A stretch of DNA of 64,000 nucleotides, taken from the NCBI GenBank assembly GCA_041695085.1, contig JBGFRO010000006.1, forward strand, positions 62,001-126,000, written 5' to 3'. This DNA is from DYFT01 sp041695085 (GTDB lineage: Bacteria; Bacteroidota; Ignavibacteria; UBA10030). Under the pieces are notes generated by a model, which saw nothing but the letters and a program-made list of their open reading frames with translations, was not told the origin of the DNA and made no database searches. The first letter of the stretch is position 1, and each line of letters starts with the position of its first letter. This document shows positions 24,262 to 32,870 of the stretch, in pieces. The translations under genes and the position numbers were made by a program.

Positions 24262-25065
24262 CTATTTGATTCGGTTAAGGAAAGCAAGGAGATGCTTATT
24301 GAACTCGCTAGGGTTTTCAAGGTTGCTCATATGGGCAGCGTGTGGGATGATGTGGAACTCCGATCCCGTGATCCGTTCGTGCATAGTTCGTGAAGCTGCC
24401 GGTGGCGTGAGCGTATCCAATTCGCCCACCATGATGAGCGTTGGAACTTGTACGCGCGAGAGTGATTCGCTCGTATCCGTTCTGGCGGCGAGCGCAATGG
24501 CTGTGCCGCATATTCCAAGCGGGGAATTTCCGTTGATTGCGTTTTTGATACTTTCGACCGCTGATGGATGAGCAGCCATCGTACGTTCGGCAAAGATTGT
24601 CTTGACAAACTCTGCTGCGAACGGCGCAACGCCGTTCGATCGTATGGCTCGAACCGTCGCTGAACGTTTGACTTTTCCCTCGTTGGTGTCGGCTTCACTC
24701 TTTGTGTCGCATAAGACCAGGGCGCGGATGCGTTCGGGATGTCGTTCGGCCGCACGCAGCGCAATGTAGCCTCCCATAGAGAGTCCACAAAGGACGGCCT
24801 TCTCGATGACGAGATGATCCAGCAATGCGACGAGGTCATCAACGAAAAATTCGACCGTGTATTGGCCATCTCCCACATCGCTCTCACCGTGTCCGCGAAC
24901 ATCGTAGCTGATGGCGCGCATGCTGTTGGGGAGGGCCTTCATCTGCGGTTCCCACATTGTGTGATTGAACGGAAAGCCGTGGATAAAGACGACTGGTAGG
25001 CCTTGGGGGAGTCCGCGCTCCACGTAATTCATCGTGAGGTTGTTGATCTTGATTTTCATGGACAT
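24262..25065 (-). CDS. Alpha/beta hydrolase, 267 aa
   Basis: The fold is clear: oxyanion segment VFIHGFPFNHTMW, a nucleophile elbow GLSMGG, a late acidic residue in GELDTLTPP and a His in PHAAHMSNLENP. This is a Ser-Asp-His triad. The sequence fits the 3-oxoadipate enol-lactonase/esterase branch, but without ring-cleavage genes nearby the substrate is unknown. A second in-frame ATG lies two codons later. Likely part of a leftward unit gltA-hemerythrin-hydrolase-udg (gaps 15-55 bp). Confidence 0.85.
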   Translation of the reverse strand: MSMKIKINNLTMNYVERGLPQGLPVVFIHGFPFNHTMWEPQMKALPNSMRAISYDVRGHGESDVGDGQYTVEFFVDDLVALLDHLVIEKAVLCGLSMGGYIALRAAERHPERIRALVLCDTKSEADTNEGKVKRSATVRAIRSNGVAPFAAEFVKTIFAERTMAAHPSAVESIKNAINGNSPLGICGTAIALAARTDTSESLSRVQVPTLIMVGELDTLTPPAASRTMHERITGSEFHIIPHAAHMSNLENPSEFNKHLLAFLNRIK

Positions 25066-25119
25066 TTCTCAGGCGAGCAGTGAAGCAACGGAGCAGCGAC
25101 GCTGACACAGTCGCTTGAT

Positions 25120-25584
25120 CTAATGTGGGTAGAACTTGTGGACCTCTTCGTGCGCCTTTCGGAGGATCTCAGCTGATGCGTGTTCTTCGAACATCGGAAA
25201 GAGCTCGCGATCCTCTTTGCGAATGTGGTCCTCAAGAAGCGCGCCGAACTCCTTCAGTCGGTCAGGCAGGTCTGCTTGATGAGGATCCTTCAAGCATTCA
25301 ACTCTCCGTTCGATCTCGCGATGTTGTTCGATCAAAAGGTCAACGAGCGGCACGGACAATGGAACATGCGCTTTTGCGAGTGGAAATAATGCCTGCTCTT
25401 CAGCATCGAAGTGCGGCCTGAGATGCTGCTGATAGAAGTCGACAACGTATTGCGCTTGCCACGCTGGTTCGTGTGACCAGAGTCGGAGCAGTGCCTGTGT
25501 TCCCTGTTGAAGTCGAACGGCAAGCAGGAGCCCTTCGTAATGGTCGCGGGCGAGGGGAATCAGACTTTCATGTCGTTTGGCCAT
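25120..25584 (-). CDS. Hemerythrin HHE domain protein, 154 aa
   Basis: A four-helix bundle likely binds a di-iron site. His residues appear in the RDHYEG, QQHLRPHFDAEE, EQHREIE and LEDHIRKEDRELFP segments, with Glu following in two of them (HxxxE patterns). Such proteins sense or buffer oxygen, NO or reactive species. The stop of the citrate synthase gene lies 15 bp upstream, so co-transcription is likely. Confidence 0.85.
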   Translation of the reverse strand: MAKRHESLIPLARDHYEGLLLAVRLQQGTQALLRLWSHEPAWQAQYVVDFYQQHLRPHFDAEEQALFPLAKAHVPLSVPLVDLLIEQHREIERRVECLKDPHQADLPDRLKEFGALLEDHIRKEDRELFPMFEEHASAEILRKAHEEVHKFYPH

Positions 25585-25599
25585 GGTGTTTCCGCAGGG

Positions 25600-26889
25600 T
25601 CACTTTCTCTGATCGAGTGGAATCCAGTTTCGCTCCCGAGGACCGAGGTAGATTTGTCGCGGTCGCGCAATTTTTTGCTCCGGATCCATCAAATGCTCCT
25701 CCCAATGAGCCAGCCATCCGGCTGTTCGGGGGATGGCAAACAGAACCGGAAAGAAGTCCATCGGAAATCCCATGGCCTCATAGATGAGTCCGGAATAGAA
25801 ATCGACATTGGGATAGAGCTTGCGCTTGACGAAGTAGTCATCTTCAAGAGCAATGCGTTCGAGTTCCAACGCCAGATCGAGCTTTGGGTTTTTGCCCGTC
25901 ACCTCGAAGACTTCGTAGGCGAGCTTCTTAATGACTTTTGCGCGCGGGTCATAATTTTTGTAGATGCGGTGACCGAAGCCCATCAGCTTCCGTTTTCCTT
26001 CTTTGACGTCTTTAATGATTTCGGGAACCTTGCTCTTTGAACCGATCTCGTCCAGCATGCGAAGAACGGCCTCATTCGCGCCGCCGTGGAGGGGTCCCCA
26101 CAAAGCCGCCGCCGCACCTGCGCAAGCGGAGAATGGATCGATGTGCGAGCTTCCGATGCTGCGCATGGTATTCGTGCTGCAATTCTGTTCGTGATCCGCG
26201 TGGAGGATGAAGAGCACCGTCAGGGCATGTTCAAGTACGGGATGAGGTTTGTAGCGCGTCTCGCCGATCTTGAACATCATATTGAGGAAATTGCCAGCGT
26301 ACGTGAGCTCGTTGTCGGGATAGACGTACGGCATTCCTTTCGAGTGTCGGTACGCGAACGCGGCAATCGTGGGAACTTTGCCGATGAGCCGGTAGATTTG
26401 TTTGCGCCGAACTTCCGGGTTCAGTACGTTCTTCGCTTCCGGATAAAACGTAGAAAGCGCTGAGATGGTGCTGATGAACATGCCCATGGGATGTGCATCG
26501 TAGCGGAAGGCTTCCATGAGCTTCTTGATGTTCTCATGGACGAACGTGTGAAGCTTGATGTTCATTCGCCACTCATCTACCTGCTTCGTGTTTGGGAGTT
26601 CTCCGTGCAGGAGGAGATACGCGACCTCGAGGAACGAGGTTGAATGTTCGGCCAGTTGTTCGATGGGATAGCCGCGGTACTGCAGAATCCCTTTCTCTCC
26701 GTCGATATACGTGATTCTGCTCTTGACGGAGGCAGTGTTCATGAAGGCCGGGTCGTACGTCATCATGCCGAAATCGTTCTCATCCACCTTCATCTGCCGG
26801 AAATCCATTGCTCGGACGGTGTTAAATTCGATTGGGATCTCGTATGTCTTGCCAGTTCGATTGTCGGTAATGGTGAGGGTATCGGGCAT
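25600..26889 (-). CDS. gltA: Citrate synthase, type II, 429 aa
   Basis: It condenses oxaloacetate and acetyl-CoA to citrate. Conserved catalytic regions are LHADHEQNCSTNTMRSIGSSHIDPFS, WGPLHGGANEAVLRML (His) and GFGHRIYKNYDPRA (Asp). The first ATG giving a normal N-terminus is at 26889, with AGGAGC upstream; an in-frame extension to 26994 is not protein-like. Length is standard for the large Gram-negative type, and the N-terminal beta domain (about 1-50, TLTITDNRTGKTYEIPI) supports hexamer type II. It lies at the head of a leftward gene run. Confidence 0.97.
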   Translation of the reverse strand: MPDTLTITDNRTGKTYEIPIEFNTVRAMDFRQMKVDENDFGMMTYDPAFMNTASVKSRITYIDGEKGILQYRGYPIEQLAEHSTSFLEVAYLLLHGELPNTKQVDEWRMNIKLHTFVHENIKKLMEAFRYDAHPMGMFISTISALSTFYPEAKNVLNPEVRRKQIYRLIGKVPTIAAFAYRHSKGMPYVYPDNELTYAGNFLNMMFKIGETRYKPHPVLEHALTVLFILHADHEQNCSTNTMRSIGSSHIDPFSACAGAAAALWGPLHGGANEAVLRMLDEIGSKSKVPEIIKDVKEGKRKLMGFGHRIYKNYDPRAKVIKKLAYEVFEVTGKNPKLDLALELERIALEDDYFVKRKLYPNVDFYSGLIYEAMGFPMDFFPVLFAIPRTAGWLAHWEEHLMDPEQKIARPRQIYLGPRERNWIPLDQRK

Positions 26890-27016
26890 AGAGCGAGCTC
26901 CTGAGGGAAAAACGTGCGGGGAAACGGTTTTTGTGAGCGCTAAGAAACAAAAAAAAAATCTCATGTTCCACCCGAAAACGCAGCAATGCACCATTCACGG
27001 GGATTGGAGGATTTGA

Positions 27017-27045
27017 TTGAAGGTAGACGCAAATTCGAGTATCTT
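27017..27045 (+). promoter_or_regulatory. Promoter candidate for the DUF4920 gene
   Basis: TTGAAG (27017-27022), 17-bp spacer and TATCTT (27040-27045), about 50 bp before the start at 27094. Confidence 0.5.
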
Positions 27046-27093
27046 TTGTCTGAACTGTCTATCGATTCACTTCAATTTCAGGAGAAGTTTTGT

Positions 27094-27558
27094 ATGAAAA
27101 CTGGATCGCTTACGCTCATACTGTTTATTGCTGTTAGTCTTGCGCTCGGGTTTGGTGAGAAGAAATATGGAAAAGCACTAACGATAAAACAGGCAACGAA
27201 GATATCAGAGATTCTCGCTGAACCCCAAAAGTACCATGGAAAAGACGTTTTGGTGGAAGGTAAGGTCGTCGACGTTTGTCAGAAAAAAGGATGCTGGATC
27301 AAGCTTGTGGGAGAATCAGAGGATCAAGTTCTTCAAATTAAGGTTGAGGACGATGTCATCGTCTTCCCGAAAGATGGAAAAGGCAAGATCGCGCGAGCGG
27401 AGGGGAAGGTGGTGGCGAAGGAGTACTCCGTGAAGGAGCTGATTGCTCGGGCAAAGCATGAGGCTGAAGAACAGGGAAAACCGTTCGATGGAAAATCGAT
27501 TACGAAGCCGCAGATCGTCGTTCGTGTAGACGGCGTTGGAGCCGTCATCAGAGATTAG
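27094..27558 (+). CDS. DUF4920-type exported OB-fold protein, 154 aa
   Basis: A signal peptide at about 1-20 (SLTLILFIAVSLALGFG) is followed by a small beta-rich domain: ILAEPQKYHGKDVLVEGKV, then VCQKKGCWIKL with two cysteines, and EGKVVAKEYSVKELI. This matches DUF4920, a periplasmic OB-fold family with a VCQxxGCW motif, function unknown. I choose the ATG at 27094, which has AGGAGAAG just upstream. It has its own promoter and terminator. Divergent from gltA. Confidence 0.8.
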   Translation: MKTGSLTLILFIAVSLALGFGEKKYGKALTIKQATKISEILAEPQKYHGKDVLVEGKVVDVCQKKGCWIKLVGESEDQVLQIKVEDDVIVFPKDGKGKIARAEGKVVAKEYSVKELIARAKHEAEEQGKPFDGKSITKPQIVVRVDGVGAVIRD

Positions 27559-27706
27559 TCAGCGCGGTATGTCCTTAGTCTGCAAAGAGTTAGTGGCAGT
27601 GGATGTCCAAGTTCCGCCTGCTGGAACAATCTGAGAGGACGTGCTGTTTAGAATAGTGACCCGCCAGAAGTCCTACCTTTAGCGGGTCTCATAACAACCT
27701 CCCTGG

Positions 27707-27739
27707 CCCCGACGCTTACGGTGCGCGTCGGGGTTTTTT
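27707..27739 (+). terminator. Rho-independent terminator overlapping the rluE-like gene end
   Basis: CCCCGACGC (27707-27715), loop of 9 nt, GCGTCGGGG (27725-27733), then TTTTTT. It ends the DUF4920 transcript, yet its right arm lies within the last codons of the convergent pseudouridine synthase gene. Confidence 0.85.
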
Positions 27740-28384
27740 ATTTCTCCACCTTGGATTGCGTGCGACCGGTTCCTTTGAGGAGGCCAGTTGCCTCAGGTAT
27801 TGCACCTCTTCCGAGTTCAAGAGCCTCGATTCTCCGGGCTGTAGTGACCCGATCTCTATCTCCGCAAACCGGACGCGCACGAGGCGCAAAGTCGGATGTC
27901 CGACAGCCGCGGTCATGCGGCGGACTTGTCGGTTGCGTCCTTCTCGAATTGTCAATTCGAGCCACGCGGTTGGAACATTTTTCCGAAACCGGATTGGAAC
28001 AGGCCGAGGGGGGAGAACGGGCTCCGTCGGAAGTAACCTCACATCGGCTGGTCGAGTTGGCTCTCCATCAAGGATAACACCGTCGCGGAGTTGTTGGAGG
28101 GCTTCCTGTGAAGGGATACGTTCGACTTGTGCAATGTATGTTCGGGGATGTCCGTATTCTGGATCGAGAAGACGATGCTTAAGGAATCGGTCGTTTGTGA
28201 GGAGCAGTAATCCTTCGCTGTCAAAATCGAGCCGTCCGACGGGGTAGACGTCGGCAGGGAACGGGCCGAAATCCCGGAGTGTCAATCGCCCAGTCCGATC
28301 CGTGAATTGCGAGAGAACGCCGTATGGCTTGTAAAAGAGGATGGTGACAATGCGAGGGGAGAATGCTTCGGATTGGCGTGGCAT
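27716..28384 (-). CDS. Pseudouridine synthase, RsuA/RluE family, 222 aa
   Basis: It isomerises uridine in rRNA to pseudouridine. Conserved features are YKPYGVLSQF near the start, VGRLDFDSEGLLLLTND with the catalytic Asp, and LTIREGRNRQVRRMTAAVGHPTLRLVRV in the C-terminal half. No S4 domain precedes the catalytic domain, as in RluE, which modifies 23S rRNA. A basic tail follows (NKKPRRAP). The target position is not determined. Confidence 0.88.
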   Translation of the reverse strand: MPRQSEAFSPRIVTILFYKPYGVLSQFTDRTGRLTLRDFGPFPADVYPVGRLDFDSEGLLLLTNDRFLKHRLLDPEYGHPRTYIAQVERIPSQEALQQLRDGVILDGEPTRPADVRLLPTEPVLPPRPVPIRFRKNVPTAWLELTIREGRNRQVRRMTAAVGHPTLRLVRVRFAEIEIGSLQPGESRLLNSEEVQYLRQLASSKEPVARNPRWRNKKPRRAP

Positions 28385-28432
28385 TGGGCAAATTTAGCGA
28401 TGGCTGATGCAAGGTGCAACCGTTCGATTCAT

Positions 28433-28460
28433 CTTGACTTTGAACCATCTACCCCCATAT
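28433..28460 (+). promoter_or_regulatory. Promoter candidate for the AbgT-family transporter gene
   Basis: TTGACT (28433-28438), 16-bp spacer and CATATT (28455-28460), about 50 bp before the start at 28512. Confidence 0.5.
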
Positions 28461-28511
28461 TCGCGTGGAATTTTCATAAGGTCGATCAATCAAAAAACAC
28501 AGAGGTTTTAA

Positions 28512-30050
28512 ATGACTGAGCAAACGCATCCGCGCAAGTCGTGGTTGTATCGCGCACTTGATTTTGTCGAATGGGCAGGGAATAAGCTGCCTCATCCGGC
28601 TACCTTGTTCGCTCTCTTCGCGTTCATCGTGATCCTTGCTTCGGGTCTCTTCGCCGCAATAAACTATACGGCCACGCATCCGAGCACAGGAAAAGAGATC
28701 TTGCCGGTCAGTTTGTTGAACGGTGACGGTTTGCGGCGAATCGTTACGATGCTGGTGACGAATTTTACAGGGTTCGTTCCGTTAGGTACGGTGCTGGTTG
28801 CTATGCTGGGTGTCGGTGTTGCCGAAGGATCCGGACTTCTCTCTGCCGCTATTCGAGCTCTTGTGCTGTCCGCTCCGCGCCGTATGATCACGTTGGTCGT
28901 TGTCTTCAGTGGCGTGATGTCGAACGCAGCATCGGAGGCAGGGTACGTCATTTTGATTCCGCTCGCCGCTGTTATCTTCCATGCCTTTGGAAGACATCCG
29001 CTCGCCGGCATGGCGGCGGCCTTTGCTGGAGTCTCCGGTGGATACAGTGCGAATCTTGTTCTCGGGACCGTGGATCCTTTGCTTTCTGGAATTACGGAAG
29101 AGATGGCAAAGATCATCGATCCGACGTACAAGGTCAACCCGGCTGCGAACTATTACTTCATGTTCGCCTCTACGTTCCTTCTCACATTGTTGGGGACGTG
29201 GGTTACCGAACGAATCGTAGAACCACGCCTCGGCCCGTACGATGGTGGTACCAGTGGCGGTGTCGCCGTCGATCATCTGAAGCCGGAAGAAAGACGTGGT
29301 TTAAAATGGGCGGGAGCGAGCGTTCTTGTCTTTTTGATCCTCCTTGCAATTGCGGTCGTTCCGGAAGGAGGTGTCTTACGCGACCCCGCTACGGGTGACA
29401 TTCTCCATTCCCCCTTTCTGACCGGTATCGTGGCAATTATTTTTCTTCTGTTCTTTCTTCCCGGTCTTGTGTACGGCGTCGTAACGAAATCGCTCAGAAA
29501 TGACACTGACGCGGTTACGTTTATGGGAAAAGCGATGAGCAGTCTCGGCGTCTATATCGTTCTGGTGTTCTTCGCGGCGCAGTTTGTGGCCTACTTCTCG
29601 TGGACGAACTTGGGATTGATTACGGCGATCAAAGGAGCCGAACTCCTGAAAGCCGTTGGCTTGACTGGCGTGCCGTTAATCATCGCGTTCATTTTTGTGA
29701 CGGCGCTCCTGAACCTCTTTATGGGAAGCGCATCTGCAAAATGGGCGATCATGGCTCCCATCTTCGTGCCGATGTTCATGCTTCTCGGTTACACTCCAGA
29801 GTTGACGCAAGCTGCATATCGAGTAGGCGATTCATGCACGAACGTCATCACACCGATGATGTCGTACTTCGCTCTCATCGTTGCATTTGCCCAGAAATAC
29901 AAGTCGGATGCAGGCATCGGAACGATCATTGCGATGATGTTGCCCTACTCTCTCATTTTCTTGATCTGCTGGTCGCTCTTCCTCATGGTGTGGATTCTGT
30001 TGGGCATTCCTGTGGGGCCGGGCGCAGGGCTATATCTGCCATCAGTGTAA
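28512..30050 (+). CDS. AbgT-family transporter, 512 aa
   Basis: This polytopic inner-membrane protein has about eleven or twelve hydrophobic segments. The start WAGNKLPHPATLFALFAFIV, the middle GVMSNAASEAGYVILIPLAA, the NLVLGTVDPLL segment and the end GSASAKWAIMAPIFVPM...VGDSCTNVITPMM match the AbgT family (AbgT/MtrF). Members import p-aminobenzoyl-glutamate or export p-aminobenzoate and sulfonamides. No abgA or abgB hydrolase genes are adjacent, so the substrate is open. Its 3' end is followed at once by the clpC terminator hairpin. Confidence 0.9.
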   Translation: MTEQTHPRKSWLYRALDFVEWAGNKLPHPATLFALFAFIVILASGLFAAINYTATHPSTGKEILPVSLLNGDGLRRIVTMLVTNFTGFVPLGTVLVAMLGVGVAEGSGLLSAAIRALVLSAPRRMITLVVVFSGVMSNAASEAGYVILIPLAAVIFHAFGRHPLAGMAAAFAGVSGGYSANLVLGTVDPLLSGITEEMAKIIDPTYKVNPAANYYFMFASTFLLTLLGTWVTERIVEPRLGPYDGGTSGGVAVDHLKPEERRGLKWAGASVLVFLILLAIAVVPEGGVLRDPATGDILHSPFLTGIVAIIFLLFFLPGLVYGVVTKSLRNDTDAVTFMGKAMSSLGVYIVLVFFAAQFVAYFSWTNLGLITAIKGAELLKAVGLTGVPLIIAFIFVTALLNLFMGSASAKWAIMAPIFVPMFMLLGYTPELTQAAYRVGDSCTNVITPMMSYFALIVAFAQKYKSDAGIGTIIAMMLPYSLIFLICWSLFLMVWILLGIPVGPGAGLYLPSV

Positions 30051-30082
30051 AAAAAATCCCCTGACAAATATGCCAGGGGATT
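30051..30082 (-). terminator. Terminator of clpC
   Basis: AATCCCCTG (30055-30063) and CAGGGGATT (30074-30082) form a 9-bp stem. The run of A at 30049-30056 is a T-run for leftward transcripts, so it ends clpC; rightward it has no T-tract and would serve abgT only weakly. Confidence 0.8.
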
Positions 30083-30106
30083 CCAGCTCCAGGGAAGATG
30101 TAACCG

Positions 30107-32605
30107 TTATGTTGCATCGGCTACTTCTTCATCCTGCTCCTTCAATTCATCTCCTTTGTCTTTGCTGAAGTCGACAAACTTCAGTTCTTCAGCCTTCTTG
30201 TTGAGTTTCACCTTCACCTTGCTACCGCTCGAAAAAGTTCCCTTGAGAATTTCTTCGGCGAGCGGATCTTCTACGTACTTCTGGAGTGCTCGTCGCAAGG
30301 GGCGGGCTCCGAACGCGGGGTCGTATCCTCTATCCGCCAGAAACTCCTTCGCGCTCTTTGTGAACTCGATGGTGATCCCCATCGACGTCATTCGCCTAAT
30401 CAGGTCCTGTGAGGCGATGTCGATGATCTTGAGGATGTCTTCGCGCTCCAGATTGTGGAACACGATTGTGTCATCCACCCGGTTGAGAAACTCCGGACTG
30501 AACACCCGCTTTAACGCATCCTCGATATGTCCCTTCATCGTGCTGTACTTATCGGCATGCGTCTGTGTGCCGAAGCCAAAGCCACCGGTGACCTTGATGT
30601 CTCGTGATCCGATGTTCGAGGTCATAATGAGGATGGTGTTCTTGAAATCGACCCGCCGACCAAGACTATCGGTCAAAATCCCGTCGTCAAGGACTTGGAG
30701 GAGAATGTTGAAGACGTCCGGATGCGCCTTCTCGATTTCATCGAGAAGAACGACGGAGTACGGTTTGCGGCGGACTTTCTCAGTGAGTTGACCCCCTTCT
30801 TCATAACCGACGTATCCCGGTGGAGCTCCAACAAGGCGAGAAACGGAGAATTTCTCCATATACTCGCTCATATCGATCCGGATCAAGGCGTCTTCGGAGT
30901 CGAAGAGATAGCGAGCCAACGCTTTGGCCATTTCGGTTTTTCCGACGCCCGTTGGACCGAGGAAGATGAACGACCCGATGGGACGTTTGGGATCCTTTAA
31001 ACCGGCACGAGTACGCCGAATGGCGCGGGTCAGTTTCGAAATTGGCTCGTCCTGTCCCACGATCACGCTCTTTAACGCTTCCTCCATCTTCAACAGCTTT
31101 TCCGATTCGCTCTGGGCAACTTTCGTAACCGGTATGCCCGTCATCATCGCCACCACTTCGGCACAGTTCTCCTCACTCACTTCGTAAACGGTGTCCTGTG
31201 CCTTGAGTTCCCATTCCCGTTTCGCAATCTCAAGATCGCTCAGCAATTTCTTTTCGAGGTCGCGCAGCCGTGCCGCTTCTTCGAAGTTCTGGTTCTTTAC
31301 AACCTGATTTTTGGCCTGCTTGATCTTTTCGATCTCTTCTTCGAGAGTCAGGATTTCCTTCGGTACAATGATGTTTGCCAGGTGGACGCGCGAGCCTGCT
31401 TCGTCCAGCACATCGATCGCCTTATCCGGTAAATAACGGTCTGTGATGTAACGATCGCTCAACCGTACTGCCGCTACAATTGCTTCGTCCGTGTAACGGA
31501 CACCATGATGCTGTTCGTACTTATGCTTGATATTTTGGAGGATCTGGATGGTCTCTTCCACAGTCGTCGGATCAACCATAATTTTCTGGAACCGCCGATC
31601 GAGCGCACCGTCTTTTTCGATGTACTGTCTGTATTCATCCAGCGTGGTCGCTCCGATGCACTGCAGTTCGCCGCGGGCCAGGGCGGGCTTGAACATGTTC
31701 GAGGCGTCGAGCGAACCGCTGGCGCCCCCTGCACCGACGATCGTGTGTAACTCGTCAATGAAAAGAATGACATCCTTTGCCTTTTCGAGTTCGTTCATGA
31801 CCGCTTTCATCCGCTCTTCAAACTGTCCACGATACTTCGTGCCGGCCACGAGGGCTGCCAAATCCAAGGTCACGACACGCTTGTCATGCAAGACACGCGA
31901 AACCTTTTTTTGAACTATGCGCAGCGCAAGTCCTTCAGCAATAGCGGATTTGCCAACGCCCGGCTCTCCGATGAGAACCGGGTTGTTTTTCTTGCGGCGA
32001 CTCAGAACTTGAGCAACGCGTTCAATCTCCTTTTCACGACCCACAATGGGATCCAGCTTGTCCTCCATCGCGAGTTTTGTCAAGTCCCGTCCGAAATTAT
32101 CCAAAACAGGCGTTTTTGATTTCTCTTGTTTCTTTTCCGAAACATGAGCTGTCGGGGGCGTTGACGGTTTGCCGGAAATGATGTTGTCCAGTTCGTTTCT
32201 GACGACATCGTAATGGACGTTGAATTGATGGAGGATTTGTGCGGCAATGTTGTCGTCGTCTCGAAGCAAGGAGAGCAGGAGATGCTCCGTTCCGATGACA
32301 TCCGATTTGTAGAGCTTGGCTTCGAGATATGTAATCTTGAGGACTTTCTCAGCCTGCTTTGTCAGAGGAATGTTGCCAATGGTCAGCGTACCACCCGAGG
32401 TGCGAACGGTATCCTCAATAGCTTTTTTCAACTTATAGAGGTCTACGCCGAGGTTACGTAGGATTTTGACCGCAATCCCTTCCCCCTCGCGTATGATTCC
32501 CAGAAGCAGGTGTTCGGTGCCGATGTAATCGTGTCCGAGTCGCAACGCCTCTTCCCGGCTCAGCCGGATGACATCTTGTACCCTGTTTGAAAAGTTACCT
32601 TCCAT
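30107..32605 (-). CDS. clpC: ClpC-type AAA+ unfoldase (Clp protease ATP-binding subunit), 832 aa
   Basis: A hexameric chaperone feeds proteins to ClpP. An N-terminal Clp-N double repeat (about 1-145) is followed by NBD1 with Walker A GEPGVGKS at 213-220 and Walker B LFIDELH near 281-287. A UVR-containing middle domain lies near 415-470 (NFEEAARLRDLEKKLL at 440-455), and NBD2 with Walker A GPTGVGKT at 550-557. The UVR motif and short middle domain make it ClpC rather than ClpA or ClpB. The C-terminal tail is acidic. It has a strong promoter (32688-32716) and its own terminator, so it is a single-gene unit; no ctsR or mcsAB genes are adjacent. Confidence 0.95.
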   Translation of the reverse strand: MEGNFSNRVQDVIRLSREEALRLGHDYIGTEHLLLGIIREGEGIAVKILRNLGVDLYKLKKAIEDTVRTSGGTLTIGNIPLTKQAEKVLKITYLEAKLYKSDVIGTEHLLLSLLRDDDNIAAQILHQFNVHYDVVRNELDNIISGKPSTPPTAHVSEKKQEKSKTPVLDNFGRDLTKLAMEDKLDPIVGREKEIERVAQVLSRRKKNNPVLIGEPGVGKSAIAEGLALRIVQKKVSRVLHDKRVVTLDLAALVAGTKYRGQFEERMKAVMNELEKAKDVILFIDELHTIVGAGGASGSLDASNMFKPALARGELQCIGATTLDEYRQYIEKDGALDRRFQKIMVDPTTVEETIQILQNIKHKYEQHHGVRYTDEAIVAAVRLSDRYITDRYLPDKAIDVLDEAGSRVHLANIIVPKEILTLEEEIEKIKQAKNQVVKNQNFEEAARLRDLEKKLLSDLEIAKREWELKAQDTVYEVSEENCAEVVAMMTGIPVTKVAQSESEKLLKMEEALKSVIVGQDEPISKLTRAIRRTRAGLKDPKRPIGSFIFLGPTGVGKTEMAKALARYLFDSEDALIRIDMSEYMEKFSVSRLVGAPPGYVGYEEGGQLTEKVRRKPYSVVLLDEIEKAHPDVFNILLQVLDDGILTDSLGRRVDFKNTILIMTSNIGSRDIKVTGGFGFGTQTHADKYSTMKGHIEDALKRVFSPEFLNRVDDTIVFHNLEREDILKIIDIASQDLIRRMTSMGITIEFTKSAKEFLADRGYDPAFGARPLRRALQKYVEDPLAEEILKGTFSSGSKVKVKLNKKAEELKFVDFSKDKGDELKEQDEEVADAT

Positions 32606-32687
32606 CGAAACTCTCTTTAGATGATGTGTGGTGAGTGAACCTCGCGTTGGTTGTAACGTCTAACCAAGGTGCGAAGTTTCCGCGCAA

Positions 32688-32716
32688 AATATAGTCAAAT
32701 TTGAAAGTGCTGTCAA
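32688..32716 (-). promoter_or_regulatory. Sigma70-type promoter of clpC
   Basis: Reading leftward: TTGACA (32716-32711), 17-bp spacer, TATATT (32693-32688). Close to consensus, about 80 bp from the clpC start. Confidence 0.7.
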
Positions 32717-32798
32717 GGAAGTGGCTCTTGGTGCGAATTCTTGTTGTACTTGAAGTTGAACAAGTAAGCCTTGCGCATCGCTTGAATCAAACTTTTCT

Positions 32799-32827
32799 TT
32801 GACTTTATATGCAAAAAGCTTTACATT
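32799..32827 (+). promoter_or_regulatory. Sigma70-type promoter of the uppS-bamA-lpx operon
   Basis: TTGACT (32799-32804), exact 17-bp spacer and TACATT (32822-32827). The -35 itself contains an in-frame TTG, but the Shine-Dalgarno GGGGAGGAG at about 32857-32865 supports translation from 32871 instead. Confidence 0.65.
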
Positions 32828-32870
32828 CTTTACCACTTTCGACGAAAAAAAGCATGGGGGAGGAGCGAGT

